From Sodalis ligni (GTDB taxonomy: Bacteria > Pseudomonadota > Gammaproteobacteria > Enterobacterales > Enterobacteriaceae), in the NCBI RefSeq assembly GCF_016865525.2, contig NZ_CP075169.1, positions 5,828,337-5,892,336 on the forward strand: a DNA stretch of 64,000 nucleotides. The letters run 5' to 3'. Below are positions 1 to 8,673 of this stretch, piece by piece. Positions within the stretch are counted from its first letter, which is position 1. Each line of letters opens with the position of its first letter. A program made the translations under genes and the position numbers. The notes beneath the pieces were generated by a model. That model saw nothing but the letters and a program-made list of their open reading frames with translations. It was not told the origin of the DNA and did no database searches.

Positions 1-784
1 CCAGCAGTTGAACATAAGGCGACACATCATGGGAGACAGGAACGGTATCAATAATCACGTCAAAAGAAGCGTTTGCAGCCGACATATCTTCTGTTGACGT
101 TGACAGCAGCATTTTCTCCGCGCCAAGGACCTTGGCCTCCGCCGCCTTTTCCGCGGTGCGGGTAATAACCGTTACTATGGCGCCAAGACCGGCGGCCAGC
201 CGCACCGCCAAATGGCCAAGACCACCGATGCCGATAACACCGACCCGCGACCCCGGCCCGACATGCCAGGTACGTAACGGCGAGTAAACGGTGATACCTG
301 CGCATAATAAAGGCGCAGCACGCGATGGATCGAGCCCGTCCGGCAATTTGAGGACAAACTCTTCACGCACGACGATATGCTTGGAATAGCCGCCACGGGT
401 TATTTCACCACTGATACGATCGTGCCCATTATAGGTTACCGTCGGGTATTCCCGACACATCTGTTCCTCATCTCTGCGGCACTGGTCGCAATGCTGGCAG
501 CTGTCAATAATGGTGCCCACCGCAACCCATTGACCTACGGCATGACGGGTAACGCCGGCGCCGGTTTCAACCACCCGGCCGATGATTTCATGGCCGGGCA
601 CGCAGGGATAGGCCGTGGGTCCCCAGTCTTTCCAATCGTCCCGGCTTTGGTGAAGATCGCTATGGCATACGCCGCAGTATAAAATCTCGATAGCCACGTC
701 ATTATCGCGCAAGGCGCGCCGCTCGAAAATAAATGGCGCCAGAGGCGTGTTCGCATTTAACGCCGCATAACCGATGGTTTTCAT
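1..784 (-). CDS. NAD(P)-dependent zinc alcohol dehydrogenase, YahK/AdhC type (3' end outside window)
   Basis: This is a cytosolic medium-chain dehydrogenase that reduces aldehydes or oxidises alcohols. The frame is open from an ATG at 784 to the window edge, giving 261 residues without the C-terminus. The catalytic-zinc motif GVCHSDLH lies around residues 38-45 (Cys40), followed by PGHE near residue 61. A four-cysteine structural-zinc loop (CQHCDQC then a fourth Cys after EEQ) lies near 95-110, and the Rossmann motif GIGGLGHLAV near 180. The start has a plausible ribosome site (AGGAGCG) just upstream. It is transcribed away from the racemase-family gene. The cinnamyl-alcohol/YahK subfamily is the best fit. 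The physiological substrate cannot be told. Confidence 0.9.
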   Translation of the reverse strand, partial: MKTIGYAALNANTPLAPFIFERRALRDNDVAIEILYCGVCHSDLHQSRDDWKDWGPTAYPCVPGHEIIGRVVETGAGVTRHAVGQWVAVGTIIDSCQHCDQCRRDEEQMCREYPTVTYNGHDRISGEITRGGYSKHIVVREEFVLKLPDGLDPSRAAPLLCAGITVYSPLRTWHVGPGSRVGVIGIGGLGHLAVRLAAGLGAIVTVITRTAEKAAEAKVLGAEKMLLSTSTEDMSAANASFDVIIDTVPVSHDVSPYVQLL

Positions 785-1100
785 GAAACGCTCCTTTAAT
801 CAAATGAGTTCCATGACACTACCTTATTCGTGTTTGCCTGCGTCAGCCCGATCCTTCCCGATTATTGCCCAAACCGCTTGTCGCTTCGCCATGCTGGCGC
901 ATGCGATGGCGCGCTCATATCGTGGGGAATACAGATAACTTGAAAGGGTGGTTTACCGATTATTTACCCCCAACAAATTAACCTTAACTGAACAATATTT
1001 TGATTGATTGGCATAGCCATGCCCGTAAAATGTAAAGTCTCGCGGACCATGATAGTTTCCCGTTACTGGAAACACATTTATGCTATCAGGAGGATTTGCA
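785..1100. other. Intergenic region, divergent promoters
   Basis: No gene is visible in these 316 bases between the divergent dehydrogenase and racemase-family genes. A possible sigma-70 promoter for the plus-strand gene is TTGATT (1004-1009), a 16-bp spacer and TAAAAT (1026-1031). It is weak evidence without a mapped start. An AGGAGG ribosome site sits at 1088-1093. Confidence 0.4.
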
Positions 1101-1817
1101 ATGCCTTTGACAATCGGCGTGCTTGCCGGGATGGGACCACGTTCCACGGCCCCTTTCATCGATATGTTAGTTAGTACTTGCCAATCCTTGTACGGTGCGA
1201 AGGATGATATGGATTTTCCTAAAATGCACATCATCTCTCTACCGACGCCCTTTTATCCTGGCCGGGACCTAGACGATACAAAAATGATATTGGCGCTGCA
1301 AAGCGGCATTACCGATCTGGTGAAAGCGAAAGTGAATTTCATCGTGGTTCCATGTAATCTCGCACATCGGTATTTTGCCGATATTGAAGCGGCCGGTGCA
1401 GGCATCCCTATATTACATATGGCAGATTGCGCGATTGCAAAAATCCCGGATGCTACCAAAAACGTTGCAATCATTGGGACGGCGCCCACCATTGAGGCCG
1501 GTTTTTATCAGGAACGTCTTATCGCTGCCGGCTTAAAAGTCGTCTCGTCAGCAGGTCTGCTTGAACATACCACCGAACTCATAATACTGGTCAAAGAAAA
1601 AGGTTTTAAAGATAAAGCGGTAACAGCAAGCTGGCACTCCGTACTATCGGAAGCCGCGGCGCTCGGAGCGCAGGCGGGACTCGTTGCTTGCACTGACATC
1701 AGGCCGCTGATTTTTGATGGGCCAAAGCCCTTTGTCATGATAGATACCGCAGATAGCTTGGCGGAAGCCGCAATCCGTTACTTCATCTCTATAAAAGAAG
1801 GATATCAGGTTATTTGA
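1101..1817 (+). CDS. Aspartate/glutamate racemase family protein (YgeA-like)
   Basis: The protein is a 238-residue member of the PLP-independent Asp/Glu/hydantoin racemase family, cytosolic, predicted to epimerise an acidic or broad-range amino acid using two cysteines. The N-terminal GVLAGMGPRST loop is typical. The two catalytic cysteines are visible as VPCNLAH (Cys85) and ACTDIRPL (Cys197); many relatives have PCNTAH and GCTE. I chose the ATG at 1101 over an upstream ATG at 1080 because AGGAGG at 1088-1093 is ideally spaced. It stands alone, converging with the copC-like gene. The substrate cannot be fixed from sequence; Asp, Glu, Hse and Lys racemases share this fold. Confidence 0.85.
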   Translation: MPLTIGVLAGMGPRSTAPFIDMLVSTCQSLYGAKDDMDFPKMHIISLPTPFYPGRDLDDTKMILALQSGITDLVKAKVNFIVVPCNLAHRYFADIEAAGAGIPILHMADCAIAKIPDATKNVAIIGTAPTIEAGFYQERLIAAGLKVVSSAGLLEHTTELIILVKEKGFKDKAVTASWHSVLSEAAALGAQAGLVACTDIRPLIFDGPKPFVMIDTADSLAEAAIRYFISIKEGYQVI

Positions 1818-2028
1818 TAGGATAGCTTTCCTGCATAAGGTATTTAGTAGATTTTTAAGTTATATAAATTCAAGAATTTGATGCTATCACCTTTATTCAA
1901 ATTTTATATATTTTAACTGCACGCACTGCCACTATTATAATATCGCCATAGTTATGTTCATAACGTACTGTGTTACTTATGCTGTCGAGCGCGCAAAGGA
2001 CCATAGTCCCCTGCGCGACCTACACTTC

Positions 2029-2406
2029 TTATTTTACATAAAACTCGTAGTTTCCCTTCGTTTTGTGACCATCTTCCGCTACCGCATGCCAATCAACTTC
2101 GTATTTACCCTGGGCCAGCGGTGTGGATAACGGGATAATCATCTTTTTCTTATCCGCCGGATCAACCGTCGCCTCGCCGGTAGCGATGGTTTTACTTCCG
2201 CCATCCTTTAACTCAACCCCGCTGAAGGCGGGTTCCACTCCTTCGCTAAACGATAGAATCAATTGATTTGGTGACGTTTCCACCGCGCTTTGATTCGCGG
2301 GTGAAGCACTTTCCAGATGGGCATGAGCCTGTGCCTGCTGGTTTATGGCCAGACCTGCCATCAATAAAGCCGTGGCAATAAAGCGTTTTGACATATTCGA
2401 GTTCAT
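2029..2406 (-). CDS. CopC-domain copper homeostasis protein (YobA-like)
   Basis: The protein is a 125-residue periplasmic copper-binding protein. A Sec signal peptide of about 27 residues ends at AQA, so the mature protein begins HAHLE. This gives the N-terminal histidine (His28) expected of the copper site. The rest is a single CopC beta-sandwich with SFSEGVEPAFSG and DWHAVAEDGHKTKG, the latter carrying the conserved Asp/His copper ligands. Length and end match enterobacterial YobA. In most relatives a CopD membrane protein follows; here the neighbour upstream on the same strand is a DUF2946 membrane protein, so the two probably form a small copper-related unit. Confidence 0.88.
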   Translation of the reverse strand: MNSNMSKRFIATALLMAGLAINQQAQAHAHLESASPANQSAVETSPNQLILSFSEGVEPAFSGVELKDGGSKTIATGEATVDPADKKKMIIPLSTPLAQGKYEVDWHAVAEDGHKTKGNYEFYVK

Positions 2407-2509
2407 ATTTATTAACCTGTTATTTAGGAATTAATATTGCGCATACAAATTCATCCCGCTGCATTGAGCAAGAAAAATGATCGGATTATTTCATTAAAAA
2501 ATGGATTAA

Positions 2510-3043
2510 TTAAACAGGGGGTGGCGCGCGCGGCTGTGGATCGCCTGGGAAAAAAGAAAGTAACGGACGGGTAAATATCGCGGCCGGCGTGGCGCGTGAG
2601 ATGAGCAACATCAGCCAGACAAAAGGAATGAATAGCCATGCCATTAAAGGCAGATGGAGCAAAAGCTGACAATAGCCGCAGGCGATATCATTCATCAATC
2701 CCGAAGTGCTACCGTCCGTCCAGGCATATAACGCGGAATGAGCGAGGTGATTATCGTGGCCGGCGTGCCGAGCATCATGCACCGGTACCGGTTGGCTGTT
2801 ATCAGGTTCGGACATGGCGGACATGCCGTCGCCATTCATCTCATCATCGGACATGTCCATTCCGGCCATCGCCATGGCAGCGGTTGCCACCGTATGACCC
2901 GGGTCGATGTTAACACCCACGCGCCGGTGTTCCAGTGATTTGGATACCACCGGACCGATAAAAAGCATCAGAATCGCTACCAGCCCGATAAGCGCTGGCA
3001 TGCGTCGCTGCGATAGATGAAAAAGCGAGACCAAAACTGACAA
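2510..3043 (-). CDS. DUF2946 family membrane protein, His/Met-rich
   Basis: The protein has 177 residues and resembles DUF2946, a family often found near copper genes. It has an N-terminal hydrophobic segment (about 16-35) and a soluble stretch rich in Met, His and Asp (about 50-105, with MAMAGMDMS and HDARHAGHDNHL) that could bind metal. A CGYCQLLLHLP motif and one or two further membrane segments follow near 120-155, with a proline-rich tail. The listed start is TTG at 3043; an ATG at 3001 gives a protein 14 residues shorter and may be the real start. It lies 103 bp upstream of copC on the same strand. The function of the family is not established. Confidence 0.7.
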   Translation of the reverse strand: MSVLVSLFHLSQRRMPALIGLVAILMLFIGPVVSKSLEHRRVGVNIDPGHTVATAAMAMAGMDMSDDEMNGDGMSAMSEPDNSQPVPVHDARHAGHDNHLAHSALYAWTDGSTSGLMNDIACGYCQLLLHLPLMAWLFIPFVWLMLLISRATPAAIFTRPLLSFFPGDPQPRAPPPV

Positions 3044-3068
3044 TCCCGTATGGCTTGAAGGACAGAGG

Positions 3069-3278
3069 TTGAATGATACGTGTTTAATCTCTGTTCGTCA
3101 TCCACATGATGAGCAAGCGCACCGAACCGGCGCTGCCCAAAAAACGTCCGGAGAGACGCCCGCCAATGCCCGGCGGCTACCGGGCGCCAACTACTATTTT
3201 GTTACCACTCTAGATAAGTCCAGCCGTGAGGATATCGTCCGGCTAAGGGAGTGGCTGCTGGCGTGCATGGCGGGGTAG
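3069..3278 (+). pseudogene. Possible C-terminal remnant of a LysR-type regulator
   Basis: A short frame ends in YYFVTTLDKSSREDIVRLREWLLA, which resembles the last helix and strand of the effector domain of GcvA-like LysR regulators. Nothing of the helix-turn-helix or the rest of the effector domain is visible upstream, where the copper gene starts in the other direction. I read it as a gene scrap, with low certainty; it could also be a chance frame. Confidence 0.3.
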
Positions 3279-3303
3279 CCTGGGGAAGACAATATCCATT
3301 GTT

Positions 3304-4521
3304 TCAGGCGCTGCCTACCGTCCATTGCGGCGGCGGCGGCGTGCCGTTTACCGCATAGTCGCCGACGATCCGGTCTTTATAAATGCGCGGATTATGGGAT
3401 GCCAGGGTCCGTGCATTGCGCCAATGCCGGTCCAGGCCGGCTCCGCGCCTTACCGCCGAGGCGCCGAGGGCATCGAAAATCAGCGCCGTGGCGTCAAGCA
3501 CCAGGCCGGACACCACCGTTTGCGCCTGCGCCGCCTGCAGTTCCGCCAGCGCCACCGCCTCTTTTTCCCTGGCGTCGCCGCGGCGCGCAGTGTCATAGGC
3601 GTCCTGGAGCGCTTCGGCGGCTTTGAGCACGATGGCGCCGGCGCCGAACGCCGCGCCCTGAATACGACCCACTATCTGCAGCACCTGGGGATCGGCGCCG
3701 GCCTGCGTGGCCGCGGCATGGGAATAGGTGCGATTTCGCCGCGCCACCGCCCCGGCCACCTCGTCTGCCGCCGCCCGGCCGACCCCCGCCAGGGCGGAGA
3801 GGATAACCAGCTGATAGAACGCAGGAGAGTAGTTAAACCGATCTTCCTCCGGCGCAACATCGTCCCACTCCAAAGGGGCATGGTCGAATACTGTCGTCCC
3901 GCTGGCGGTCAGGGTCTGGCCGAAACCATCCCAATCATCCGCCACGGTGACGCCGCGGGCGTGGCGATGGATAATCGCCGATATCGGCTCGTCATTATCG
4001 TTTACACAGCCGACATGGATCCAATCGGCAAATGCCGAGCCGGTGGTATAAAATTTGGTGCCGTTTAAATAAGCACCGTCACCGTCGCGGCTCACACGGC
4101 TGGAGAATCCCTGAAGCGTTGAATCCAGCTCGGTCCAGGCATTGCCGGCGATTTGACCGGTGGCGAAACGCGGCAGCCATTTTTCCCGCCGGCCGGGGAT
4201 GCGGGTGTTAAGAATATCCTCCACCAGGGCAAAATGTCCGCGCAGCGCCTGGGTGATATTGGAATCCGCCGCGGAGAGCTCAATCAGCAGGCCGAACAGC
4301 TCAGGCAGCGTGGCGCCGAAACCGCCGAACTCCTCAGGCACCCGCAGCGCGCCGAAACGGGCCTCTTTGAGCCAGCCTATCTGTTCATACGGCAGCGTGC
4401 GGGTAATTTCCCGCTCCAGCGCGCCGGCGCTGATGTTGGCGAACAGCGGCCGGAATCGCTCCGCCAGCGACGAATAACGCTCGCTTGGGGGCAATCCCCA
4501 GGCATTAGTAGCTAATGTCAT
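3304..4521 (-). CDS. Acyl-CoA dehydrogenase-like flavoprotein, SfnB/DszC-type monooxygenase family
   Basis: The protein has 405 residues with the acyl-CoA dehydrogenase fold. It belongs with the branch used for desulfurisation and sulfur starvation (SfnB, DszC), not beta-oxidation. Visible features are the N-terminal helical domain (RVPEEFGGFGATLPEL near 55-70), the beta domain around NAWTELDST and GTKFYTTGSAFADW (near 135-170), and C-terminal helices ending in ASHNPRIYKDRIVGDYAVNG. The start at 4521 has AAGGAT upstream; a longer frame to 4728 would run back into the preceding gene. It is the last gene of the operon with the LLM monooxygenase and ABC transporter. Role inferred: flavin-dependent oxidation of an organosulfur compound. 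Confidence 0.8.
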   Translation of the reverse strand: MTLATNAWGLPPSERYSSLAERFRPLFANISAGALEREITRTLPYEQIGWLKEARFGALRVPEEFGGFGATLPELFGLLIELSAADSNITQALRGHFALVEDILNTRIPGRREKWLPRFATGQIAGNAWTELDSTLQGFSSRVSRDGDGAYLNGTKFYTTGSAFADWIHVGCVNDNDEPISAIIHRHARGVTVADDWDGFGQTLTASGTTVFDHAPLEWDDVAPEEDRFNYSPAFYQLVILSALAGVGRAAADEVAGAVARRNRTYSHAAATQAGADPQVLQIVGRIQGAAFGAGAIVLKAAEALQDAYDTARRGDAREKEAVALAELQAAQAQTVVSGLVLDATALIFDALGASAVRRGAGLDRHWRNARTLASHNPRIYKDRIVGDYAVNGTPPPPQWTVGSA

Positions 4522-4579
4522 GGTGTTATCCTTATCAAAAGCAGCGGCATCCTGGCGGGCGCGCCGCAAGAAATGGTGG

Positions 4580-5929
4580 TCAGTCGCTTCGCCGGGCGGG
4601 ATGCCGCGCATTGATCCGCGCCTCTCCCCCGGGGAAAAACCGTTCGCGCAGCGTACCGGGCGCATACTCCGTCTGCGCCAGCCCGCGCCGCGCCAAAACG
4701 GGCATGACGTGGTCGATAAACTCGACAAAGGAGCCCGGCGTGGTCTGGTAAGCCACGTTCACGCCGTCAATGCCCGCCTCTTGCCACAATGCGAGGCGGT
4801 GGGCGATTTGTTCAGGCGTACCTACGATACGGCCGTTGTAGGACATGGCCGTCACCAGATCCGCCAGCCGCGCCTTTTTGCCGGGATGGGCTTCTTCATA
4901 AAAACGGGTGAAGCCCTGCAAACCTTCGATGTTGAAATCCGCCACCGGCTTATCAGGATCCAACAGCCCGAAATCTATGCCCAGATCGCGTCCCACATGG
5001 GCCGCCAATCCATCGGTGCTGACATATTCGTCCAGCGCGCGCGCCTTGCGCGCCGCCTCTTCTTCCGTGCTTCCCACCACAAACGACAGCCCCTGGAAAA
5101 CCAGTAAATCCTCAGGCCGCCGGCCTGCCCGCACCAGCCCGGCCCGCAGCCCGCTGATGGCGATACGGGCCGCCTCGGGAGTCAGGCAGACCACAAAGGT
5201 CGCCTCGGCGTTACGCTCGGCGAAGGCCCGGCCCGCCGTGGACGAGCCGGCCTGGATCAAAAAGGGCGTGCGCTGGGGCGACGGGCTGGAGAGATGCGGT
5301 CCACGCACCCGATACCGCTCCCCCTGATGATCGATGGCGTGGATTTTGCGCGGGTCGGCATAACGCCCCGCCACAGGGTCGGCAACCACCGCGTCCTGCT
5401 CCCAGGAGTGCTCCCAGAGCTTATAGACCACCGCCATATACTCGTCGGCCCAGCGATAGCGTTCGTCGTGGGGTACCGGGGCGTCAAAGCCGAAGTTTTG
5501 CGCGGCGTTGCGGCTGGTGCTGGTGACGATATTCCAGCCGATGCGGCCGCGGCTCAGGTGATCGAGGGTGGACACCCGCCGGGCGAAATCAAACGGATGG
5601 CTTTGCAAAATAGAGCTGGTAAACGCCAGGCCGAGATGCTCGGTGGAGGTGATAAGCGCCGCCGCCAGCACCGTGGGATCGTTAACCGGAAAATGGATGC
5701 CTTGTTCCGCATAAATATCCCAACTGCCGTTATGGCCGCTGTCCAGTCCGAGGGCGTCGGCAAGAAACAGGCTGTCGAATTTGCCTCTTTCCAGGATCCG
5801 CGCCAGTTCCACCCAGGCGGAAATATCGTTGAGTTCGGTTTGCCGGGTCTCGGGATGCCGCCATAGCCCGTGATAGACATGGGATACCGCGTTCATGGAA
5901 AAGGCATTGAATATCAATCTTTTTGGCAT
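4580..5929 (-). CDS. LLM-class flavin-dependent monooxygenase, NtaA/SnaA/DszA family
   Basis: The protein has 449 residues, the usual length for the bacterial-luciferase-like NtaA/SnaA/DszA branch. These enzymes use reduced FMN from a separate reductase to oxidise substrates such as nitrilotriacetate, sulfones or alkyl thioethers. The N-terminal LIFNAFSMNAVSHVYHGLWRHP, the SHPFDFARRVSTLDHLSRGRIGWNIVTS core (about 110-140) and FLIQAGSS (near 230) are characteristic. It lies 8 bp downstream of the permease and 58 bp upstream of the SfnB-like gene, so it is cotranscribed. Together with SfnB it points to release of sulfite or sulfide from an organosulfur compound. No flavin reductase is visible in the operon. 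Confidence 0.88.
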   Translation of the reverse strand: MPKRLIFNAFSMNAVSHVYHGLWRHPETRQTELNDISAWVELARILERGKFDSLFLADALGLDSGHNGSWDIYAEQGIHFPVNDPTVLAAALITSTEHLGLAFTSSILQSHPFDFARRVSTLDHLSRGRIGWNIVTSTSRNAAQNFGFDAPVPHDERYRWADEYMAVVYKLWEHSWEQDAVVADPVAGRYADPRKIHAIDHQGERYRVRGPHLSSPSPQRTPFLIQAGSSTAGRAFAERNAEATFVVCLTPEAARIAISGLRAGLVRAGRRPEDLLVFQGLSFVVGSTEEEAARKARALDEYVSTDGLAAHVGRDLGIDFGLLDPDKPVADFNIEGLQGFTRFYEEAHPGKKARLADLVTAMSYNGRIVGTPEQIAHRLALWQEAGIDGVNVAYQTTPGSFVEFIDHVMPVLARRGLAQTEYAPGTLRERFFPGGEARINARHPARRSD

Positions 5930-5937
5930 GTTTTTTC

Positions 5938-6933
5938 CTATTTGACGCTCACGCGCAGGCTGGATTCGCGGCTGACCAGCACCGCGGCGATCACCACCGC
6001 GCCTTTGATCATCATCTGTGAATATTGCGATACACCCAGCAAGTTCAGGCCGTTGTCGAGCATGGCGATAATCAGCACGCCGATAAGCGTGCGGTGGGGG
6101 CCGCCCACCCCGCCGGAAAGCGAGGTGCCGCCCACCACGATGGCCGCCAGGCTGTTGAGCAGCAGATCGCTGCCCAGGGAAGGACCCGACGCCCCGAGCC
6201 GGGCAACCGACAGCAGCGCGGCGATGGCCGCCAGCCCGCCGGCGACGATAAAGGCATAAAGCTTATAGCGCCGGACCGGCACGCCCGCCGTGTGCGCCAC
6301 CGTTTCGCCGCCGCCGATAAGATACATATAGCGGCCGAACCGGGTGCGAACGGCCACGAACACCATCAGCGCCCAGGCAATCAGCGCACAAAGCGTGATA
6401 TTGGGCAAATGGGGTATGGCCTGGCCGATAGAGAGGGTTTCAAAGCCCGGCAAATTAAATTCAATGGCGCGGCCATCGAGGATTTTCAGCGCCAGTCCGC
6501 TGAATACGGAGAGGGTGCCCAGCGTCACGATAAATGACGGAATGCGACCATAGACATAAATGACGCCGTTCAACAGGCCGAACAGGCAGCCGATAGCCGT
6601 CACCACGGGAATCACGGCAAATCCCAGCGGCGTGCCGTTAATCAGGGTGACCCCCACCGCGCCGGACAGCAGCACCATCGCGCCGATGGACAGATCGATG
6701 CTGCCCATCAGGATGATAAAGCTGCCCCCCAGGCAGGCAATCAACAGCGCGCCCGCCTGACCGCTGACGGCGGTAAAGTTGCGCAGCGTGGCGAAGGAGT
6801 CGGTGGTCAGGGAGAAAAAAACGAACAGCGCCACAACCACGCCGACGGGAAACCAGAAGCTTTTATCAATGGCCCGTAAAAAGTCGCCGGCCCGGTTGGT
6901 TTTGGCGGATACGTTTGGGAGATCAGTTTGCAT
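5938..6933 (-). CDS. ABC transporter permease, ribose/monosaccharide type
   Basis: The protein is a 331-residue inner-membrane permease of the RbsC/AraH (BPD_transp_2) family with about 8-10 hydrophobic segments. Family features include GAVGVTLINGTPLGF, VYGRIPSFIVTLGTLSVFSGLAL and GASGPSLGSDLLLNSLAAIVVGGTSLSGG (about 245-275), the loop that meets the ATPase. Its ATG overlaps the end of the ATPase gene by 11 bp, indicating translational coupling. Its family normally carries sugars or autoinducer-2, so pairing with sulfur-type oxygenases is unusual. Confidence 0.92.
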   Translation of the reverse strand: MQTDLPNVSAKTNRAGDFLRAIDKSFWFPVGVVVALFVFFSLTTDSFATLRNFTAVSGQAGALLIACLGGSFIILMGSIDLSIGAMVLLSGAVGVTLINGTPLGFAVIPVVTAIGCLFGLLNGVIYVYGRIPSFIVTLGTLSVFSGLALKILDGRAIEFNLPGFETLSIGQAIPHLPNITLCALIAWALMVFVAVRTRFGRYMYLIGGGETVAHTAGVPVRRYKLYAFIVAGGLAAIAALLSVARLGASGPSLGSDLLLNSLAAIVVGGTSLSGGVGGPHRTLIGVLIIAMLDNGLNLLGVSQYSQMMIKGAVVIAAVLVSRESSLRVSVK

Positions 6934-8521
6934 AACCGGCTCCTTGAAGAGGAAAAGCGGAAGGTTCGTTGGGACGGGAGGCGCCGTCCGGCAACATCCA
7001 GGGGATGATGTCGCGCTCCCCCGGCTTTTGGTCGGGAGGCGCCGCCAGCTCTTTCACCACCCGGCCGCGGCGCATGATCAGGATGCGATTGGACAAACCG
7101 ATCAATTCCAGCAGTTCATCGGTAATCAGCAGGATGGCGACGCCCTGTTGGGTAAGTTCGCGGATAATCCGGTAAATCTCCTCTTTCGAGCCGGCGTCCA
7201 CCCCGCGGGTCGGGTTATCCAACACCAGCACCCTCGGGCTGCGGCACAGCCAGCGCGCCAGCACCACCTTTTGCTGATTGCCGCCGGAAAGACGAGAGCA
7301 TGCCAGCACCGGCGTCGCGGAACGAATCCGCAGTTGCTCGATATAGCGCTGAACGTCCCGCTGTTCCCGGCGCAGACGCCACAGCCCCAGCCGGCCGGCA
7401 AACAGGTCGCCGCCGCCGGCCAGCGAGAAATTCCAGGCCACGGAAAAACGGGCAATCAAACCGTCGGTAAGCCGTTCCGCCGGGATATAGCCCAGGCCCT
7501 GACGGATAAAACGCCTGATGTCGGGGCGCCGCGTTGATTGCCCCTCAAGGCTCACCTCGCCGTCATCCGGCGGGGTAATGCCGGCCACCGCTTTGCCCAG
7601 CGCGCTTTTACCGGAATCCAGCAGTCCGCCGATGCCCAGCACCTCGCCGGCCCGCACCCGTAGGGAAACATCCTGGAACGACCCCGACTGAGCCAGCCGG
7701 CGGGTTTCCAGCCGTATCGGATTCGCGCTGACGTCCTCCTGCCGCTGCTGGTAATAGTGATCCGCCGACCGCTCCCGGCCCACCATCAGCCGGTGCAGGC
7801 CGCTCTCATCGGTCTCGCCGGGGGAGAGCGTCGCCACCAGCCTGCCGTCCTTCAGCACGCAGATAATGTCGGCATGGCTCATCACCTCGCTCAGACGATG
7901 TGAAACGAACAGCAGCGAACCCTGTAGCCTGACCTGCGCCACCAGGCGGAAAAATATCTCCTCATCGCGCCGGTCCAGGGCGGAGGTAGGTTCATCCAGC
8001 AGGATAAGCGGCTGGCTGACGCCGCGTAACAGCGACGGGGTTAAACAGGCGCGGGCGATTTCAATGGCCTGGCGTTTGGAAAAATCATAATCGCCGGTGC
8101 GTTTGCGCACATCGATATCAAAACCCGATGCCTCGACGATCCCCTCGGCGGCCGCGATCATTTTCCGTTTATCCAGCCATTGCCCTGCGCGGGTAAAACG
8201 CGCCTCTTCACCCAGCAACAGATTCTCATAGACCGGCACATTGGCGACAAGCGATTGCTCCTGGAACACCCGCGACACGCCTTCGCCCAGGGCGGCGCGG
8301 TAATTGCCTGGCTGATACGGGCGCCCCCGCGCCAGCATCTCCCCCGACGTCGGCGGCACGATGCCGCTGATGATGTCCATTAACGTGGATTTGCCGGCGC
8401 CGTTTTCACCGATCACCGCCACCACTTTATTGGCGGGAATGAGCAGCGACAAGTCATCCAGCACCAGGGTGCGGCCATAGCGTTTGCCCAGATGGTTCAC
8501 GGCGAGCAGATTATGCTCCAT
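6923..8521 (-). CDS. ABC transporter ATP-binding protein, RbsA/MglA type (two nucleotide-binding domains)
   Basis: The 532-residue protein has two fused ATPase domains that drive the ribose-type permease. Domain 1 has Walker A GENGAGKST (about 37-45) and Walker B LILLDEPTSALD, with its signature motif reduced to DFSKRQ. Domain 2 has a degenerate Walker A (GLLDSGKSALG), a good LSGGNQQKV signature and Walker B LVLDNPTRGVD, where Asn replaces the usual catalytic Glu. Such asymmetry is common in this family, although the Asn is notable. I chose the ATG at 8521 because CGGAGC lies upstream; the ATG at 8560 lacks a site. The gene follows the binding-protein gene after 152 bp. Confidence 0.92.
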   Translation of the reverse strand: MEHNLLAVNHLGKRYGRTLVLDDLSLLIPANKVVAVIGENGAGKSTLMDIISGIVPPTSGEMLARGRPYQPGNYRAALGEGVSRVFQEQSLVANVPVYENLLLGEEARFTRAGQWLDKRKMIAAAEGIVEASGFDIDVRKRTGDYDFSKRQAIEIARACLTPSLLRGVSQPLILLDEPTSALDRRDEEIFFRLVAQVRLQGSLLFVSHRLSEVMSHADIICVLKDGRLVATLSPGETDESGLHRLMVGRERSADHYYQQRQEDVSANPIRLETRRLAQSGSFQDVSLRVRAGEVLGIGGLLDSGKSALGKAVAGITPPDDGEVSLEGQSTRRPDIRRFIRQGLGYIPAERLTDGLIARFSVAWNFSLAGGGDLFAGRLGLWRLRREQRDVQRYIEQLRIRSATPVLACSRLSGGNQQKVVLARWLCRSPRVLVLDNPTRGVDAGSKEEIYRIIRELTQQGVAILLITDELLELIGLSNRILIMRRGRVVKELAAPPDQKPGERDIIPWMLPDGASRPNEPSAFPLQGAGYAN

Positions 8522-8673
8522 GGCGGAATGCTCCGTTGAATAAGGGCCAAAACGCGCCATTCAGGGATGATGCACACGCATAACGGGCGGCGTCGCCGGC
8601 ACGCGGCCATAGCGGCTGAGGCCTTGGCAACAATGGAGACAGTACCGCCGGCGGCGCGGCGGTGGAAAAAACG

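Noticed and set aside
1929..2020. Nested inverted repeat GGAC/GTCC with GCGC arms between the racemase and copC genes as a regulatory RNA
   Set aside because: It sits between converging genes and, although there is no T-run, a transcription end is the simplest reading. I could not support more.
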